From Microvelia longipes (Eukaryota; Arthropoda; Insecta; Hemiptera; Veliidae): a stretch of DNA of 64,000 nt. A model generated the notes under the pieces. That model had not been told where the DNA came from, did not search any database, and saw nothing but the letters and a program-made list of their open reading frames with translations. Below are positions 61,429-64,000 of the stretch, piece after piece. A program made the position numbers and the translations under genes. The stretch is from positions 20,403,936 through 20,467,935 of the forward strand of contig JACMZG010001863.1 in the NCBI GenBank assembly GCA_018340805.1, given 5' to 3'. Position 1 is the stretch's first letter. Each line of letters opens with the position of its first letter.

Positions 61429-63599
61429 TTAATTTAATGATTGCAAGACAAACCGAACCGTCATTAATAGTCCTAAACATATACTTGTTTTGATTTTGGA
61501 AGTTGATGATTTTATATAGTTTAGTGCAGTTGTAATAAATATTCTGTGTTGATATAAATCTTCGTATATAATGATGCTGAATAGTTGTCTTCCACATGTT
61601 GCTTCTAGAGGGTAACTGAAGCCACGAGCTGTAAACCCAACTAACTCCCCGTTACAAACCAATGGTCCTCCAGAATCTCCTATAACAATGAAAGGTTAAT
61701 TACGTATAGCCTCTAGCCTGCATCATGAAGTGTGGTCCTTGGACACCTGAGGGTCCAAGAAAAGATTTTAGGGGATCCGCGAGCTAATAATGTAACAATT
61801 AGAGCAAAATCAGAAAAGAGTTAATTAGCTTAACACGGCATGTGCTTTCTGTAAATACTAAATGTTTTAGACGTGATCCATAAATCAAGACATTACTATT
61901 TATAATTAATTGGTAAACAGAAATACAAATCATCCAATTTTGCTGTTATGAGTAAGAACATAAGTGGGGTTGATGTATTATTAACGAGATTCTGTTACTT
62001 GTATATTCAAATATAAAATGTTCATAATTCTTATGGTTGAAATATTTAACGTTACAAAAGAAATTGTTTTTTTTTAAATTATCGCAATTTTTCGGACTAT
62101 TTTTTGTGAATTATGAATGCTAACAATTAATATTTATAAATCATCTTATTTGTTAAATTTGCTAGCATTATTGTATTGTGGGGGTTATTGTATTTTCCCT
62201 CTCACGCCACAAGACTTAAGTCTTATTAGTGGGAGGTAATTCCAGGTCAACAAATATATAAATGGAATGGTTTTGTTTTATATTTTATCATATTGATAAA
62301 AAAATTTGTTACATGAAATTAACTTTCCATTTATATAAAATGTATTTATTTATTTAATAAAGGAATATTAAAAAGAAATGTAGAGCCTTGTATAAGAATT
62401 TCTTTGGCCGTATATTGTGCAAATTTACCGACACGCTTGAAAAAAAATCATAATTTTAAACGTCTTGATTACTAAACGCTGTAATTTATACAATAATAAA
62501 TATTAGAACTGATTACCTTCACATGGTCCTACACCATTAAAGTGCATTGAACAAATTGCTGAATCATTCCTTTCTTTTAGAAAATTACAGGTTCTTTGGT
62601 CCATAGTTGTAACTTTCAAGTACCCTATGATTCCTGCTCTTCCAGATCCGTTATCCCCATAACCAATGACGGTGCAGTAATCATATGGCATAACTTTAGT
62701 GAAATTATACGACAACCAATGGGTAAACTTTCCCTTGATTTGTATTAGAGCAATGTCGTTACTGGTCTTGCCGACATATCCAGGGTGTATCACTACCTGA
62801 AATTTTAAAGAAACACTAATAGTATTTAGCTGGTGTTACTAGTTATTTTATGGTATTACCAACAATAGCTAATAATCATGCTCTAGTCTAACAATTTGTA
62901 TGGTGCCATAGCCTAATATTTTTTTAATTTATTTAGCGCCTATAATCTACCAAGTATTGTATCTTGTCACTATTTATTATCACATAGATGGGATTTTTTA
63001 TTTATTTATTTTTAATCTAATATAAATAGACATAACGGCCCAGTTCAAATATCAAACATGGTATTAATGAAGCTTAAATTCAGATCCTTGATTGAGAAAA
63101 GGCTATTTCTAATGAAAGATACTTATTTCTGGTGCATGTTAGTTGAATATTGTCATAATTGAAACGAGTACACCAGTTTGTTCATAGGCTATTTCCTAAA
63201 AATCTAGATACACATTTTATTATTCCTGGTATTTTTTCTCGGCTAGAGAAGTCCTATTTCTCTAATCTACAAACCGTTAAGTTAATATATTGGTAATACA
63301 TTCAAGTACCTGCTAATAGGAAAATTACTCGAAAAAAGAATTAACCAATATTAATATTTTAAGTTTCAAAACATGGTAAGCAATAGCAGTAGCAAATGTA
63401 AAATTTGAAATTCGACTGTATCATCCAATTCATTTATACCTCTTAGGCTTGTATTATATTTTCTTTGACATTGGATTAATTTTACCTTCTGAACTCTTAT
63501 TTTCCCTGGATTCACAATAATGTGTTGAACTGCAACATTTTGTACACAGTGGCCGGCAGTAATTACAATGTCTGGGTAAATGACAGTTCCGCTGCATAG
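61429..63599 (-). CDS. Chymotrypsin-fold (S1) serine protease, 3' exons; non-trypsin pocket
   Basis: Three exons with GT-AG borders join in frame. Exon 63,486-63,599 (acceptor 'ttttttag') encodes LCSGTVIYPDIVITAGHCVQ with the catalytic His. Exon 62,517-62,796 (acceptor 'aaatttcag') encodes VVIHPGYVGKTSNDIALIQI with the catalytic Asp, and ends ...GVGPCEG at donor GTAATC. Exon 61,429-61,679 (acceptor 'ttgttatag') completes CEGDSGGPLVCNGELVGF with the catalytic Ser and runs to TAA. The triad is complete. The residue six before the Ser is Gly, not the Asp of trypsins, so chymotrypsin- or elastase-like specificity is more likely. The C-terminus ends in a short hydrophobic stretch. The signal peptide and activation site (IVGG-type) must lie upstream, beyond 64 kb. 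Such proteins are normally secreted; digestive or immune roles cannot be separated here. Confidence 0.85.
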
Positions 63600-64000
63600 C
63601 TAAAAAATATTAAAACAAAGAATAAATCATGAATTAAAAATTTGACAACAATGTTCAATTAAGCTTCCTGTCTTTTTACTAGCCCATTGACGTTCTCAAA
63701 TGTCTTTATAAATTGACGTTTATAGATTTTAAAGAGTTATATAAGTTCAGAGAGTTGTAGAATAACTTGGAGAATCAGCGACTTATTATTCAATTGCTCA
63801 GTAGCTAATTCTTTAATTACCTCTTTTATTTGAGTTCAATATTTATAATCTAAATTTTTTGGCATAAAAAGCACCAATAATTCTTTATTCATCAATAATA
63901 GCAGAGATATAAAAATATTTATACATTTCATAAATATCTTATTTTGACGGATATTCCATAGATTATAGCAAGAGTGTTTTTTATACTTTTAAATTAAGTT
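63600..64000 (-). other. Intron of the protease gene; no exon seen
   Basis: The sequence immediately upstream of the His exon to the end of the window. I find no open segment resembling the activation-site exon. Confidence 0.5.

Overview
This window is AT-rich eukaryotic DNA. Spliced genes with GT-AG introns, a Bel/Pao retrotransposon, Penelope-like fragments, an intact insect-style mpaB/Lcp-like (DUF2236) gene and a chymotrypsin-fold protease gene suggest an arthropod, most likely an insect. No species can be named from the sequence alone. Most of the window is transposon-derived or featureless intergenic DNA; only two host genes can be supported.

Layout. About 2.0-10.2 kb holds a decayed cut-and-paste DNA transposon of the CMC (CACTA/Mirage/Chapaev) type. 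It has a TATA box, a multi-exon accessory gene, a transposase gene with C2H2 fingers and recognisable D-D-E acids, a 208-bp tandem repeat with perfect hairpins, and repeat-rich flanks that look like subterminal transposase-binding arrays. A 701-base gap follows (10,401-11,101). From 11.1 to 25.5 kb there is mostly unassigned DNA with two Penelope-like remnants (about 14.5 and 22.1 kb) and a rearranged inverted-repeat element (about 24 kb). A minus-strand Bel/Pao element occupies 25,491-31,307 with short LTRs, a primer-binding site and a candidate 5-bp target duplication. It is dead: it has several frameshifts and its RT active site reads YVDN. Just beyond it (31,924-31,965) lies a sequence with the core and two helices of a type III hammerhead ribozyme.

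From 32 to 42 kb there are two tRNA-like SINE heads and the first of two copies of a composite repeat carrying a 5S rRNA-derived block; the second copy is at 59.6-60.9 kb, and shorter relatives are scattered through the window. The mpaB-like gene is at 42,214-43,515 on the minus strand. From 44 to 59 kb I see palindromic and tandem repeat elements but no gene. The window ends with the 3' exons of a minus-strand chymotrypsin-like serine protease (61,429-63,599), whose 5' exons must lie beyond 64 kb.

The two host genes show no functional link to each other. The mobile elements are independent of one another; within the CMC element the two ORFs and the flanking arrays form one unit, and within Bel the gag, protease, RT, RNase H and integrase pieces are in the usual order.
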